Source: an uncultured Candidatus Actinomarina sp.
GTDB lineage: Bacteria > Actinomycetota > Acidimicrobiia > Actinomarinales > Actinomarinaceae
Direction: 5' to 3'
Assembly: GCA_902519845.1 (NCBI GenBank)
Contig: CABYLQ010000004.1
Coordinates: 1 to 64,000 of the forward strand
DNA: 64,000 bases
The notes below the pieces were generated by a model. That model was not told the origin of the DNA. It worked only from the letters and a program-made list of their open reading frames with translations, and did no database searches. Position numbers and translations under genes: made by a program. Below are positions 15,412 through 25,237 of the stretch, in pieces; the first letter of the stretch is position 1; every line of letters starts with the position of its first letter.

Positions 15412-16125
15412 ATGGTTTACATTGTCGCTGGTGCAACGGGTGTTGTTGGTTCTGCTATATCTAAAGAATTAGCTTCTGAAAATGAAGTAATAATTATTGG
15501 AAGGGATGAAGAAAAATTATCAGCCCTTTCTAAAGAAATAGATGTGGAATACTCCACAATTGATCTTGACAATACGATTGAACAAAGAGAATTTAGCAAG
15601 ATAGTTCCTGATGACAAAGAAATTAAAGGATTAGTAAATTGTATTGGATCGATACTAATCAAACCTTTACATGGAACTAAAATAGAAGAATTTGAAGATG
15701 TAATTAAAGTTAATTTATTTTCTAGTTACTACTTACTTAGTTCTTTTGCACGTAGAATGAAAAACGGTTCTGCAATATTTTTCTCTTCTGTCGCAGGTAC
15801 TAAAGGCTTATCAAATCATGAAGCAATTGCTGCGGCAAAAGCCGGGTTAGAAGGAATGGCAAGATCTGCTGCAGCTTCTTATGCAAAAGATAATTTACGT
15901 GTAAACGTGATTGCTCCAGGGTTATTGGATTCAAATATGAGCCAACGATTGCTTGCTACAGAACAGGCAAGAGAAATGTCTAAATCTATTTACCCAATCC
16001 CAAAAATAGGAGATTTTAATGATATACTTCCTGTTGTAAAATGGTTATTATCAGATGACTCAAAATGGGTAACTGGTCAGACTATACATGTTGATGGGGG
16101 GCTATCAACGGTAAAACCGAGGTAG
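15412..16125 (+). CDS. SDR-family protein without the catalytic tyrosine
   Basis: A 237-residue Rossmann-fold protein of the short-chain dehydrogenase/reductase family: cofactor loop GATGVVGSAI, the NCIG motif, FSSVAG with the catalytic Ser, and NVIAPG. The YxxxK motif reads IAAAK (HEAIAAAKAG): Lys is kept but Tyr is replaced by Ile. Such HEAIAAAK variants form a recognisable SDR subgroup whose chemistry I cannot name. It lies six bases before gcvH and probably heads the glycine-cleavage transcript. Confidence 0.75.
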   Translation: MVYIVAGATGVVGSAISKELASENEVIIIGRDEEKLSALSKEIDVEYSTIDLDNTIEQREFSKIVPDDKEIKGLVNCIGSILIKPLHGTKIEEFEDVIKVNLFSSYYLLSSFARRMKNGSAIFFSSVAGTKGLSNHEAIAAAKAGLEGMARSAAASYAKDNLRVNVIAPGLLDSNMSQRLLATEQAREMSKSIYPIPKIGDFNDILPVVKWLLSDDSKWVTGQTIHVDGGLSTVKPR

Positions 16126-16131
16126 GTAAAT

Positions 16132-16494
16132 ATGTCAGATATAAAATATTTAGAGACACATGAATGGTACTTAATAAACGAAGAAGTAATAACTGTAGGT
16201 ATTTCAGATTTTGCACAAAATGAACTAGGAGATATTGTTTACGTTACTCTTCCTGAAATAGGACAAGATTTTGAAAAAGGTGCCCCAGTTGTTGAGGTTG
16301 AAGCTACTAAAACTGTTGCAGAAGCATATGCGCCAATGGATTGCACAATTACAGAGGTCAATTCACAATTAGAAACCGAACCAGAAACAATTAACAATGA
16401 TCCTTGCGGTGATGGCTGGATGTTTAAAGCAAAAGTCAATGCAATTGATGATTCAGGAATGTCTTATCAGGAGTATGAAACTTTTGTATCTTAA
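16132..16494 (+). CDS. gcvH: Glycine cleavage system H protein
   Basis: A 120-residue lipoyl carrier. It opens YLETHEWYLINEEVITVGIS and carries the lipoylation site in VEATKTVAE (Lys60). It shuttles the aminomethyl group between the P, T and L proteins. The SD-like GAGG/AGG lies before the ATG. The stop overlaps the start of gcvT by one base. Confidence 0.92.
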   Translation: MSDIKYLETHEWYLINEEVITVGISDFAQNELGDIVYVTLPEIGQDFEKGAPVVEVEATKTVAEAYAPMDCTITEVNSQLETEPETINNDPCGDGWMFKAKVNAIDDSGMSYQEYETFVS

Positions 16495-17513
16495 TGGATA
16501 AAAGAACAACTCAACTTCATTCATATCACGAATCTCAAAATGCCAAATTTATTGATTTTGGTGATTGGTCTATGCCTTTCTCATATGAAGGTACATTAAA
16601 AGAACATGATGTTGTTAGAAATTCATCTGGCTTCTTTGACGTATCTCATATGGGTCGTTTAGAAATTGATTATTCAGAACTAGATAAGATATCTTCGTTA
16701 ATTTGTTCTGACTTAATAAATATACCGATGAACAAAGCATTGTATTCTATCTTTACAAATGAAAATGGTAATGCTTTAGATGATGTAATTTTTTGGAAAT
16801 TTGAAGATAAAATCATTTTGATTCCTAATGCATCAAATGCATCTAAAATTAAATCACATTTAGTTGACCACAATGTTGATTTTATTGATAAATCATTAGA
16901 GACAGTATTGATAGCTGTTCAAGGACCGAGAACAATCGAACTTATCAACGATAGATTTGAAATTCCTGAAAAGTTCAGTACAGCAAAATCAGATAACTTT
17001 ATGTATGCTCGAACTGGTTATACAGGAGAAGATGGTATTGAAATTATGGCAAGTAATGCTGAAGCAGAATCTCTTATTAGTTTTCTTATCGAAAAAGGTA
17101 TAAAACCATGTGGATTAGGTTCAAGAGATACACTTAGACTTGAAGCATCACTTCCATTGTATGGTTTTGAATTAACTGAAGATATAACACCCGTTGAAGC
17201 CTCTTTGTCTTGGACAATTACAAACGAACATGATTTTTTAGGTTCAGACAGAATAAAAACACAACTACAGGATGGAAATCATAAAATTTTAAAGAAATTT
17301 ACTATTGAATCTAGAAAAATTGCAAGAACTGAGACAATTGGTATGTCAAGTGATATTAAAGGGGTTGTTACATCTGGCAATTTCTCTCCCATATTAAATA
17401 AAAGTATTGGATTTATTCTTTTTGAAAATAAGCCTCCTCAGAATTTAATAGAGTTTGATATTCGTGGTAATTTAATAGAAGGAAATATAGTAAATAAGAG
17501 GTTTTTGAGCTGA
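16494..17513 (+). CDS. gcvT: Aminomethyltransferase (glycine cleavage T protein)
   Basis: A 339-residue GcvT: an N-terminal DFGDWSMPFSYEG, the SHMGRLEI motif, TGYTGEDGIEIM, and GLGSRDTLRLEASLPLYG. It transfers the one-carbon unit from the H protein to tetrahydrofolate and releases ammonia. The catalytic Asp expected near residue 100 lies in the NALDDVIFWK region. The ATG shares a base with the gcvH stop, and its stop shares a base with gcvPA. Confidence 0.92.
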   Translation: MDKRTTQLHSYHESQNAKFIDFGDWSMPFSYEGTLKEHDVVRNSSGFFDVSHMGRLEIDYSELDKISSLICSDLINIPMNKALYSIFTNENGNALDDVIFWKFEDKIILIPNASNASKIKSHLVDHNVDFIDKSLETVLIAVQGPRTIELINDRFEIPEKFSTAKSDNFMYARTGYTGEDGIEIMASNAEAESLISFLIEKGIKPCGLGSRDTLRLEASLPLYGFELTEDITPVEASLSWTITNEHDFLGSDRIKTQLQDGNHKILKKFTIESRKIARTETIGMSSDIKGVVTSGNFSPILNKSIGFILFENKPPQNLIEFDIRGNLIEGNIVNKRFLS

Positions 17514-18820
17514 TGTTCGTACCACATTCAGAACTTGATTTAAAAAAAATGTTTGATGAGTTAAGTATTAACTCACTAGATGATCTATTCACCCATATAC
17601 CAGATGCTTTACTTCTTGAAAATGGTCTTGATTTACCAGAGTCTTTATCAGAACTTGAATCAATTGATTACTTTGATGATATTGCTGCACGTAACAAGTC
17701 TGATTTGGTGTGTTTTGCTGGGGGAGGTCATTATGATGTTTATTTACCTCAAACTGTCAAATCATTAACTATGAGACCTGAGTTCATGACTTCTTATACC
17801 CCTTATCAAGCTGAAATTTCACAAGGGATTCTTCAAGTATTATTTGAATTTCAATCATTAGTTTGTGATCTGACAGATATGGAATTAGCGAATGCATCAT
17901 TATATGATGGTGCAACCTCGATCGCAGAAGCAATATCTGTAGCAATAAATAAAACTAAACGAGATGGTGTAACAATTTCGTCTGGTTTAAACCCGAACAG
18001 TAAAGAGGTTATAAATACTTTGATTGATAAAAACAAATTTAATTTAAATTATGTTGAGTTAGACAATTATTTGTTTCCTTCTGATTATGATTTTGATGAA
18101 TCACAAGCAGCATTTGTTGTTTCTTATCCTCATTATGAAGGTTCTTGCCAAGATCTTACTGAATTAGTGACAAAAGCAAAAGATAAAGGAATTGTAACAA
18201 TTTGTTATGTAGATCCTTCTATGTTGGGAGTTCTTACAACACCTGGACAAATGGGTTTTGATATTATAGTTGCCGAAGGACAATCCCTTGGCTCACCATT
18301 ATCATTTGGTGGTCCTACAGTCGGATGGTTTGCAACTAAAAAAGAATTCGCTCGTTTAGTACCTGGACGTTTAATTGGCGAGTCAAGAGATAAAGATAAT
18401 AACAAATCATATGTAATGACCTTAAGAGCAAGGGAACAAGATATTCGCAGAGAAAAGGCATCATCGAACATCTGTACAAATCAAACACTAAATGCAATTG
18501 GATCTGCTATTCATCTTTCATGGCTTGGGCCAGAAGGTTTATATGATATGGGTTATCACTCAATACAAAAAGCCAACTACATGAAAAAATCCTTAATTAA
18601 GAATGGGTATGTTATTCCTAATGATGATTCAAGTTTAAGAGAGTTTTTATTAGAAGTTAAAACTAATTCATCTGAAGTTATTAACAAAATGGGAGATAAA
18701 GGATTTTTAGCTGGTATTTATTATGATGACCAACATGTTTTAGTTGCAGTTACTGAGAAGAGAAAAAAAACAGAGATTGACGATTATATTGAAGCTTTAC
18801 AGGAGATTGACAATGGTTAG
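17513..18820 (+). CDS. gcvPA: Glycine dehydrogenase subunit 1 (split P protein, N-terminal half)
   Basis: A 435-residue first half of the pyridoxal-phosphate glycine decarboxylase. Motifs YTPYQAEISQG, ELANASLYDGATS and GQSLGSPLSFGGPTVGWFA are those of GcvPA. It pairs with the following gcvPB. Many actinobacteria instead have a single fused GcvP. Its stop overlaps gcvPB by eight bases, as expected for translational coupling of two subunits. Confidence 0.92.
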   Translation: MFVPHSELDLKKMFDELSINSLDDLFTHIPDALLLENGLDLPESLSELESIDYFDDIAARNKSDLVCFAGGGHYDVYLPQTVKSLTMRPEFMTSYTPYQAEISQGILQVLFEFQSLVCDLTDMELANASLYDGATSIAEAISVAINKTKRDGVTISSGLNPNSKEVINTLIDKNKFNLNYVELDNYLFPSDYDFDESQAAFVVSYPHYEGSCQDLTELVTKAKDKGIVTICYVDPSMLGVLTTPGQMGFDIIVAEGQSLGSPLSFGGPTVGWFATKKEFARLVPGRLIGESRDKDNNKSYVMTLRAREQDIRREKASSNICTNQTLNAIGSAIHLSWLGPEGLYDMGYHSIQKANYMKKSLIKNGYVIPNDDSSLREFLLEVKTNSSEVINKMGDKGFLAGIYYDDQHVLVAVTEKRKKTEIDDYIEALQEIDNG

Positions 18821-20318
18821 TGGTGGTAACGCTAGTTCACTTCCATTAGTTGGAGGTAAACCAGAACCGACAATAAAAGAATTATCGAGCCCAGGAAGAA
18901 GGGCATCAAACTTTCCTAAATTAGATGTACCTGAGGTCAAAATTAATCATGAATCATTAAAAAAAGAAAAAGCCAGATTACCAGAAGTTTCTGAACACGA
19001 TTTAGTCATGCATTATTCGAGGTTAGCTCATAGAAACTTTGCAGTTGATTTAGGATTCTATCCACTTGGATCTTGTACGATGAAATATAATCCAAGATTT
19101 GCTGACTCTATTGCTTCTGATTCTAGATTTGCAAATATCCATCCTTCTATGCCAGAAGAATTCACTCAAGGATGTTTAAAAGTTATGTATGAAATTGGTA
19201 ATTATTTATGCGAGATTACTGGTATGGATTACGCAAGTTTCCAACCACCAGCTGGTGCTTCTGGAGAATTAACAGGTTTACTTATCATTAAAAAATATTT
19301 AGAAATTAATAATCTTATAAACAAGACAGAAATTATAGTACCTGACTCTGCTCATGGTACTAACCCTGCATCTGCACGTATGGCAGGATTTACTGTTGTC
19401 GAGGTTGAGACAGATGCTAGAGGAATGGTAAATATTGAGAAATTAAAAGAAATAGTAAATGAAAATACAGCTGGCTTAATGTTAACTAATCCAAACACTG
19501 GTGGTTTATTTGAAGAGGAAATTTTGACTATTTCACAAATCATTCATAATGCTGGTGGGTTACTTTACTATGATGGAGCTAATTTAAATGCAATAGTAGG
19601 TACTTCAAGACCAGGAGACATGGGTTTTGATATAGTTCATTCTAATCTTCATAAAACATTTGCAACTCCTCATGGTGGTGGAGGTCCAGGATCTGGACCG
19701 GTTGCTGTAAAGGAATTTTTAAAAGATTACTTACCAGGACCAATCGCTGAGAATAAAGACAGAAAATATAACTGGTATCAACCTGAAAATAGCATTGGCA
19801 GAATGCATGGATATCATGGTAACTTTTTAGTTACTTTGAGAGCCCTTGTTTATATGAAACTTCTTGGAAAAGAAGGTTTGGATACCTTAGGTGCTTATGC
19901 TGTTTTAAATGCAAGGTATTTAAGCTCTAAAGTTTCTAAAATTATTCCTTTAGCTTATGATGAACCATGTATGCACGAATTTGTGACTTCTGTTAAAGAC
20001 TTAAAGAAATCTCATAAGATAAAAGCATACGATGTAGGTAAAGCACTTCTTGATAAAGGTTTTCATTCACCAACAATTTACTTTCCATTAATAGTTCCAG
20101 AAGCATTAATGTTTGAGCCTACAGAAACTCAATCTAAAGAGACACTAGATGATCTAGCTGATAGCTTAAAGTCAATTATTTCAGATTTACAACAAGAGGA
20201 TATAGTTCTTGAAGATTATCCAAAAAACTTACCTGTTGGTAGACCAAATGAACTTATTCCTGCCAAATTTTTAACAGTTAACTGGGGAGATTTTGAACTT
20301 CTTGAAATAACTGAATAA
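18813..20318 (+). CDS. gcvPB: Glycine dehydrogenase subunit 2 (split P protein, catalytic half)
   Basis: A 501-residue second half of glycine decarboxylase. It contains FYPLGSCTMKYNP, the PPAGASGELTG motif, the SAHGTNPASA stretch and the pyridoxal-phosphate lysine in SNLHKTFATPHGGGGPGSGP (Lys281). The start at 18813 was chosen because AGGAG lies eight bases upstream and the earlier in-frame ATG only adds residues encoded inside gcvPA. The L protein (dihydrolipoyl dehydrogenase) is not in the window. Confidence 0.92.
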   Translation: MVSGGNASSLPLVGGKPEPTIKELSSPGRRASNFPKLDVPEVKINHESLKKEKARLPEVSEHDLVMHYSRLAHRNFAVDLGFYPLGSCTMKYNPRFADSIASDSRFANIHPSMPEEFTQGCLKVMYEIGNYLCEITGMDYASFQPPAGASGELTGLLIIKKYLEINNLINKTEIIVPDSAHGTNPASARMAGFTVVEVETDARGMVNIEKLKEIVNENTAGLMLTNPNTGGLFEEEILTISQIIHNAGGLLYYDGANLNAIVGTSRPGDMGFDIVHSNLHKTFATPHGGGGPGSGPVAVKEFLKDYLPGPIAENKDRKYNWYQPENSIGRMHGYHGNFLVTLRALVYMKLLGKEGLDTLGAYAVLNARYLSSKVSKIIPLAYDEPCMHEFVTSVKDLKKSHKIKAYDVGKALLDKGFHSPTIYFPLIVPEALMFEPTETQSKETLDDLADSLKSIISDLQQEDIVLEDYPKNLPVGRPNELIPAKFLTVNWGDFELLEITE

Positions 20319-20321
20319 TAT
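20316..20321 (+). promoter_or_regulatory. -10 box TAATAT, leaderless-type, aldehyde dehydrogenase
   Basis: TAATAT begins in the gcvPB stop codon and lies exactly at -12 to -7 from the ATG at 20328. Confidence 0.45.
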
Positions 20322-20327
20322 GTAAGT

Positions 20328-21974
20328 ATGTCCCTTACAAAATTAGATATTGATAGATACATAACAACCTTAAGGACAAATTCTAAAGAATTTAATAATA
20401 TTTCAGATTTACAACTTTCTTCAATGCTTGAAGAGGTTATATCAAATATAAAAGAAGTTGCATACTTTTGGTCAACTGTATGTTCTGATAATAAAGGAAC
20501 ATCTAAAACTCCTGCTGAAGGTGAGGAATGGTTAGGAGGACCCTTTGCAGCAGTTTTGGCAACACAATATTATATTGACACCCTTCAATCGAATGAAGAT
20601 CTTTCCTTAAAATCATATAACGAAGAAGAAAACAGTTATAAAGTATTTCCCAATAAATTTATAGAAAGATTAACTTTTCCTTTTATAGATGCCAAAGTTT
20701 ATTTCAATAAATCAATGTCTTTTGATGATATAAATAAATTCAGAGGTTTTTCAAAGCGTTATGACATTGATCCATCTATAACACTAGTTTTAGGTGCTGG
20801 TAATTTTTCATCAATTCCTTACCTTGATGTTCTTTACCACCTCATTACTCGTAGATCTGTAATATTACTTAAATTAAATCCAGTTAACGATTATCTAAAA
20901 CCCGTTTTTGAAAAAGTGTTCCAAAATTTTATTGAAAGAGGATATGTAATCGTATCTACAGGCAATGTAGATGAATCAAAGTACATGGCTAATCATCAAG
21001 GAGTTGATCATATCCATTTAACTGGATCTGATAAAACATTTGAGGAGATTGTATACGGAAGGCACTTAAATGATAAAGAAAGAAAGTTGAAAAGCATACC
21101 AAAATTAAACACCAAAAACATTACATCTGAACTTGGAAATGTTACACCAATTATTATTCATCCAGGCAATTGGTCTACATCAGATATTAAATATCAAGCA
21201 CGAAAAATAGTTACTGGAAAACTTAATAATAATGGTTTTAATTGTATAGCAGCTCAAGTAGTAGTGCTTCCTGACGGTTGGGGACAAACTGATACATTGA
21301 TAAAATACATTAAATTTTATATGAATAAAGCAAAGGATAGGAAAGCATATTATCCAGAAAGCATTGAGAGACTAAATAAATTAGAAAAAGATAAGGCTTA
21401 TGAAAGAGTCAATAAATTAAGTTGCGTAACGCCACATTTAACTCGGGAAATTAAAGCATATAATAAATATGAATTAGATGAAGTTTGGTCATCAGCACTC
21501 TACTTTAAACGCATTGCTTATTCTTCCAGTGAGGATTTTTCAAATAAAGCTATTGATTACTGTAATAAGGATTTGTGGGGAAATCTAGGTGTATCGGTGA
21601 TTATGAAAGATCACAACAAAAACCTTAACTCACATATATTAGAAAATTATATCGATAAATTAGAATACGGCACTGTAGCTATAAACGAATGGGCTGCTAT
21701 CGGATATATCATTCCACAACTTCCTTGGGGTGGATTTCCAGGAAATAAAGATAATGATATACAAAGCGGAAAATCAATTGTTCACAACTCTATGCTTTTT
21801 GAATCACCACTTAAAGGAGTAGTACAAACAAAATTTAGAATATCTAAAGTAATTGATCCACCTTGGTTTATAACTAATAGAAAATCAAGAAGACTATTTA
21901 AAAACCTAACTTATTTTCAAATAAACAATTCAAAAATAAATTTACTTAAATTAGGATTTTCAGCACTAGTATGA
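20328..21974 (+). CDS. Aldehyde dehydrogenase superfamily protein
   Basis: A 548-residue, divergent member of the aldehyde dehydrogenase superfamily. Recognisable parts are HLTGSDKTFEEIV (cofactor loop), ITSELGNVTPIII carrying the general-base Glu268, and NNNGFNCIAAQ carrying the candidate nucleophile Cys306, 38 residues later as in the family. The last 60 residues (KFRISKVIDPPWFI onward) are an unusual extension. It is longer than typical members. The substrate is unknown; the position after gcv genes may be only a neighbourhood effect. Confidence 0.7.
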   Translation: MSLTKLDIDRYITTLRTNSKEFNNISDLQLSSMLEEVISNIKEVAYFWSTVCSDNKGTSKTPAEGEEWLGGPFAAVLATQYYIDTLQSNEDLSLKSYNEEENSYKVFPNKFIERLTFPFIDAKVYFNKSMSFDDINKFRGFSKRYDIDPSITLVLGAGNFSSIPYLDVLYHLITRRSVILLKLNPVNDYLKPVFEKVFQNFIERGYVIVSTGNVDESKYMANHQGVDHIHLTGSDKTFEEIVYGRHLNDKERKLKSIPKLNTKNITSELGNVTPIIIHPGNWSTSDIKYQARKIVTGKLNNNGFNCIAAQVVVLPDGWGQTDTLIKYIKFYMNKAKDRKAYYPESIERLNKLEKDKAYERVNKLSCVTPHLTREIKAYNKYELDEVWSSALYFKRIAYSSSEDFSNKAIDYCNKDLWGNLGVSVIMKDHNKNLNSHILENYIDKLEYGTVAINEWAAIGYIIPQLPWGGFPGNKDNDIQSGKSIVHNSMLFESPLKGVVQTKFRISKVIDPPWFITNRKSRRLFKNLTYFQINNSKINLLKLGFSALV

Positions 21975-21978
21975 ACGT

Positions 21979-23094
21979 ATGAAAAAGATTGGTTTTGTAT
22001 TTTTAGCTTTTACTTTGGTTTTATGCACATCTTCAAATGAATCATCTGAAGTGGTTGAATCTACTACAACTATAGAAACAGAAAACTCATCAAATGATAT
22101 TGAAACTACTTCAACCACATCTGCTGATGATGATACAAATATTATTGAAAGTTATCTGTACGATAATGAAAAAATGTCACCATTTACTGGTTTAGAATTA
22201 TCACCTGAAATTTGGCTAAAAAGACCAAGGAGGGTTATTGCATTTAAGGTTGATAATAATTTAAACGCAAGACCTCAATCAGGTTTACAAGAAGCCGACT
22301 CAGTTATGGAAATTTTAGTTGAAGGAGGTATGACTAGATTTTTAGCTTTTTATATGGACAAGACAAGTTCTTACGTTGGTCCTATACGTTCCGCAAGACC
22401 TACTGATCCAAATTTAGTAAGACCTTATGGAGGAATACTTGTCGTATCTGGCGCTACCGCAGGTTTAGTACCTGCCATAAGGGAATTAGGTGTCCCTGTT
22501 TTAGAAGAAGTAGCTGCTCCAACTATGTTTCGTATAGGTACTAGAAAAGCTCCACACAATTTATACGCAGATACAGAATTAGTAAGAGAATATATAGACA
22601 AAAAGGGTTTTTATTTTAATCAGGATGTAGATCCTTTATATGAATTTGGAAATAATCAATCTAATTGGCTATCAGGAGCTAATAGAGTAACCGTTAAATA
22701 TAGTGAATTTACTACAGTGATTTGGAAAATTGATAATGATGAATACAGCAGATTTATTGTTGACGGCTATGCACCTGGTGAAGATGCAGTCGCACATAAT
22801 TTTATCACAAGAGATGGTTATTCAGATATATTAGAAGTACCAACTGTTGTAATTATTCAAGGTCCACTATACAACGACGAAGGCACTACATTGCCAAGCG
22901 TACTTACAGTAGGAGTAGGCCCAGTTACAATTTTTCACAATGGTAAATATATTGAAGGTACCTGGAGAAGAAATGATATTGCAGAACCATTTGAATTTCT
23001 GGATAGTAATCAAGATAAAATTGAAGTACCTCCAAGCAAACAATGGATTCATATATTACCTCTAAATGGTGAAATCATATGGTCTGAAAATTAA
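21979..23094 (+). CDS. DUF3048 (YerB-like) lipoprotein
   Basis: A 371-residue predicted lipoprotein with lipobox LVLC near residue 16 and a short serine/threonine linker. The rest is a DUF3048/YerB domain: KVDNNLNARPQSGLQEAD, VEGGMTRFLAFY, GPIRSARPTDPN and RKAPHNLYADT. DUF3048 proteins are envelope proteins of unknown biochemical role. Close paralogue of the next gene. Confidence 0.85.
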   Translation: MKKIGFVFLAFTLVLCTSSNESSEVVESTTTIETENSSNDIETTSTTSADDDTNIIESYLYDNEKMSPFTGLELSPEIWLKRPRRVIAFKVDNNLNARPQSGLQEADSVMEILVEGGMTRFLAFYMDKTSSYVGPIRSARPTDPNLVRPYGGILVVSGATAGLVPAIRELGVPVLEEVAAPTMFRIGTRKAPHNLYADTELVREYIDKKGFYFNQDVDPLYEFGNNQSNWLSGANRVTVKYSEFTTVIWKIDNDEYSRFIVDGYAPGEDAVAHNFITRDGYSDILEVPTVVIIQGPLYNDEGTTLPSVLTVGVGPVTIFHNGKYIEGTWRRNDIAEPFEFLDSNQDKIEVPPSKQWIHILPLNGEIIWSEN

Positions 23095-23149
23095 TTATTA
23101 ACAATTTATTTTCAAATTAATTTATTAATATATATCTACAGGGTTATTT

Positions 23150-25129
23150 ATGCATAAAAAATTACATAAAGATTTATATAGTAAAAGAAACCTTCAAAAA
23201 TCAACTCTTAGACCTTTAAATTACAAAGAAAAAGAAACATTCGTTGAAAAAGGTGAAGATGTTTTAATTGCTTCAGAGAATAATAAATCAAGTTTATTTA
23301 AATATATTGGTGCAGTTTTTGTCATTTCTTTATCTTTATTTGGCGTTATTCAATATGCAAATATCCAGAATGATCAAGTGACTACTGATCATAATATTAA
23401 TATTTCTGATATTGAAATTATCTCAAATACAACAAGTTCTACAATACCAACTACAACCACTATTCCTGTAACTACTACGAGTACTACAACTACAATGCCT
23501 TTAACCATTAACAATATTGAAGATGCGCAATCTCAACTTTTTAATCTTGGTTTATATGATGCTGAAATTGATGGTAAAAATAACTCATTAACTATAAATG
23601 CAATAAAAGAATTTCAAAAGCTAGCTGGTTTATTAGTAGATGGAATTTTAGGTCCTAATACTAAGGCTGCTCTTGAAAAAGGAGAAGATTCATACTTAAA
23701 CATAGGTGGTGCACAGGTTGATGTTATTAACGAAAATAATTATTCACAAGCTATAGAGATAGCTCAAGAACTTTTATTTGATTTAAATTTATACAGTGGG
23801 GAAATTGATGGTATTAATGGCACTCAAACAAAAAATGCCATAAAACAATTTCAAAAGTTAGCTGGTTTAGTAGTAGATGGAATTCTAGGTCCTATAACAC
23901 AATCATCATTAGAAAAAGGGAAGGAATCTTATATAGAAATTTCTACAGATGATCCTCCAACGTCAACTAGTAGCAATGGTGTCTTAACTGTTGACTTAAG
24001 AAATTACAACCCAAATGCATCATGCATAAATGGTTATGTTAATGAATCTCGGATCTGGGTTCCTGACCCTTGTTTTTACCCTGTATTTGTATTTAGATAT
24101 GGTCAGATAGCACAAGTTAATTCACAAGCAGAGTTAGACGCATATTTAAATCAGAATTGGTCTTTAACTAAGGAAAAGACTTATGAATCACTTGGTCCTG
24201 TACCAACACAAAATTATACAACAGGAGTTAATTCACCTGTTAATGGATTACCCATTCCATCAGGTGCGAATAATTCAATAGTTATAGGAATCAAAAATGA
24301 TAATAATGTGAATGCAAGGCCCCAGTCAGGTCCTCAAAATGCAGATGCTGTGGTTGAAGTATTAGTAGAGGGTGGAATGACAAGATTTATCAATATTTTC
24401 TTTCAAAGTGATACTCTTTATCATGGGCCTATTCGTTCAGCGAGACCAACAGATCCTACTGTTCTTAGACCATTAGGAGGTGTTTTAGTTGCAAGTGGTG
24501 CCACCGGAGGTTTAATACCAGAAATAGTTGATATGGGAGTGCCTGTTATCACTGATAGAAGACCCGACTTTTTTAGAATATCTTCTAGAAATGCACCACA
24601 TAATTTATACGCTGATACTTCAAAATTAAAATCAACAGCTATTGGCCGTGGTTACAAGAAGACAAACAATCCTCAACCATTATTTCCTTGGGGAGATCCT
24701 TCACTATCAAACTGGAGCAGCAATAATTATTTAACTCTTACATTTTCTGGATATACTTCGACAACGTGGTCATGGAATGGTGCTAAATATCTTCGAAGTT
24801 ACTATGATGCATACAAGAATCAAAAAACAGATAATGTTCATTATTGGGCAGATAAAAATGGAAATAGTGGACAAATATCAACGGATACTGTGATTGCATT
24901 ATTTTGTGAACCTTATATTCATCCTCTTCAATTGCCTTCAGTAAAAACTGTTGGTGAAGGACGAGCAATTATTTTACATGGTGGAAAATTACTTGATGCA
25001 ATATGGAAACGTGGATCTAATTTAGACCCCTTTCATATAGTTGATAGCAACAACAACATATTGTATGTTCCTAAAGGAAAAGTTTGGATTTCACTAGTTC
25101 CTAACACTAAAATTCCTTCTTTTGGGTAA
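23150..25129 (+). CDS. DUF3048 protein with two peptidoglycan-binding domains
   Basis: A 659-residue membrane-anchored protein: cytoplasmic basic N terminus, one membrane helix around residues 47-65, a threonine-rich linker, two peptidoglycan-binding (PG_binding_1) repeats at about residues 125-180 and 200-265 (each with FQKLAGLxVDGILGP), then a DUF3048 domain from about residue 375 (KNDNNVNARPQSGPQNAD, GPIRSARPTDPT, RNAPHNLYADT). It probably docks on the cell wall. Compared with its neighbour it replaces the lipid anchor by a helix and adds wall binding. Confidence 0.85.
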   Translation: MHKKLHKDLYSKRNLQKSTLRPLNYKEKETFVEKGEDVLIASENNKSSLFKYIGAVFVISLSLFGVIQYANIQNDQVTTDHNINISDIEIISNTTSSTIPTTTTIPVTTTSTTTTMPLTINNIEDAQSQLFNLGLYDAEIDGKNNSLTINAIKEFQKLAGLLVDGILGPNTKAALEKGEDSYLNIGGAQVDVINENNYSQAIEIAQELLFDLNLYSGEIDGINGTQTKNAIKQFQKLAGLVVDGILGPITQSSLEKGKESYIEISTDDPPTSTSSNGVLTVDLRNYNPNASCINGYVNESRIWVPDPCFYPVFVFRYGQIAQVNSQAELDAYLNQNWSLTKEKTYESLGPVPTQNYTTGVNSPVNGLPIPSGANNSIVIGIKNDNNVNARPQSGPQNADAVVEVLVEGGMTRFINIFFQSDTLYHGPIRSARPTDPTVLRPLGGVLVASGATGGLIPEIVDMGVPVITDRRPDFFRISSRNAPHNLYADTSKLKSTAIGRGYKKTNNPQPLFPWGDPSLSNWSSNNYLTLTFSGYTSTTWSWNGAKYLRSYYDAYKNQKTDNVHYWADKNGNSGQISTDTVIALFCEPYIHPLQLPSVKTVGEGRAIILHGGKLLDAIWKRGSNLDPFHIVDSNNNILYVPKGKVWISLVPNTKIPSFG

Positions 25130-25163
25130 ATAACTTTACTTTTAAGAAATGTTCATGGTATTC

Positions 25164-25237
25164 TTAGAGTGCGTTTCAATTAAGTGTGATACGCAGCCCT
25201 GTTGGGAAGCCTCCTTTTTGGGGGCTTCCGTTTTTTT
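25164..25237 (+). ncRNA. Candidate ~65-nt small RNA between DUF3048 and LLM genes
   Basis: A TATTCT box (25159-25164) is followed about six bases later by a stem TGCGT/ACGCA (25170-25174 with 25191-25195), a small CCC/GGG stem, and a strong terminator ending at 25237. This is the layout of a short independent transcript rather than of a simple 3' end. The interval is only 107 bases in all. No coding frame. Not matched to any known RNA class by me. Confidence 0.35.
25205..25237 (+). terminator. Strong intrinsic terminator
   Basis: A ten-base stem GGAAGCCTCC (25205-25214) with 25220-25229 (one wobble), loop TTTTT, then G and seven T. It closes the rightward DUF3048 transcript or a small RNA before the convergent LLM gene. 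Confidence 0.8.
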
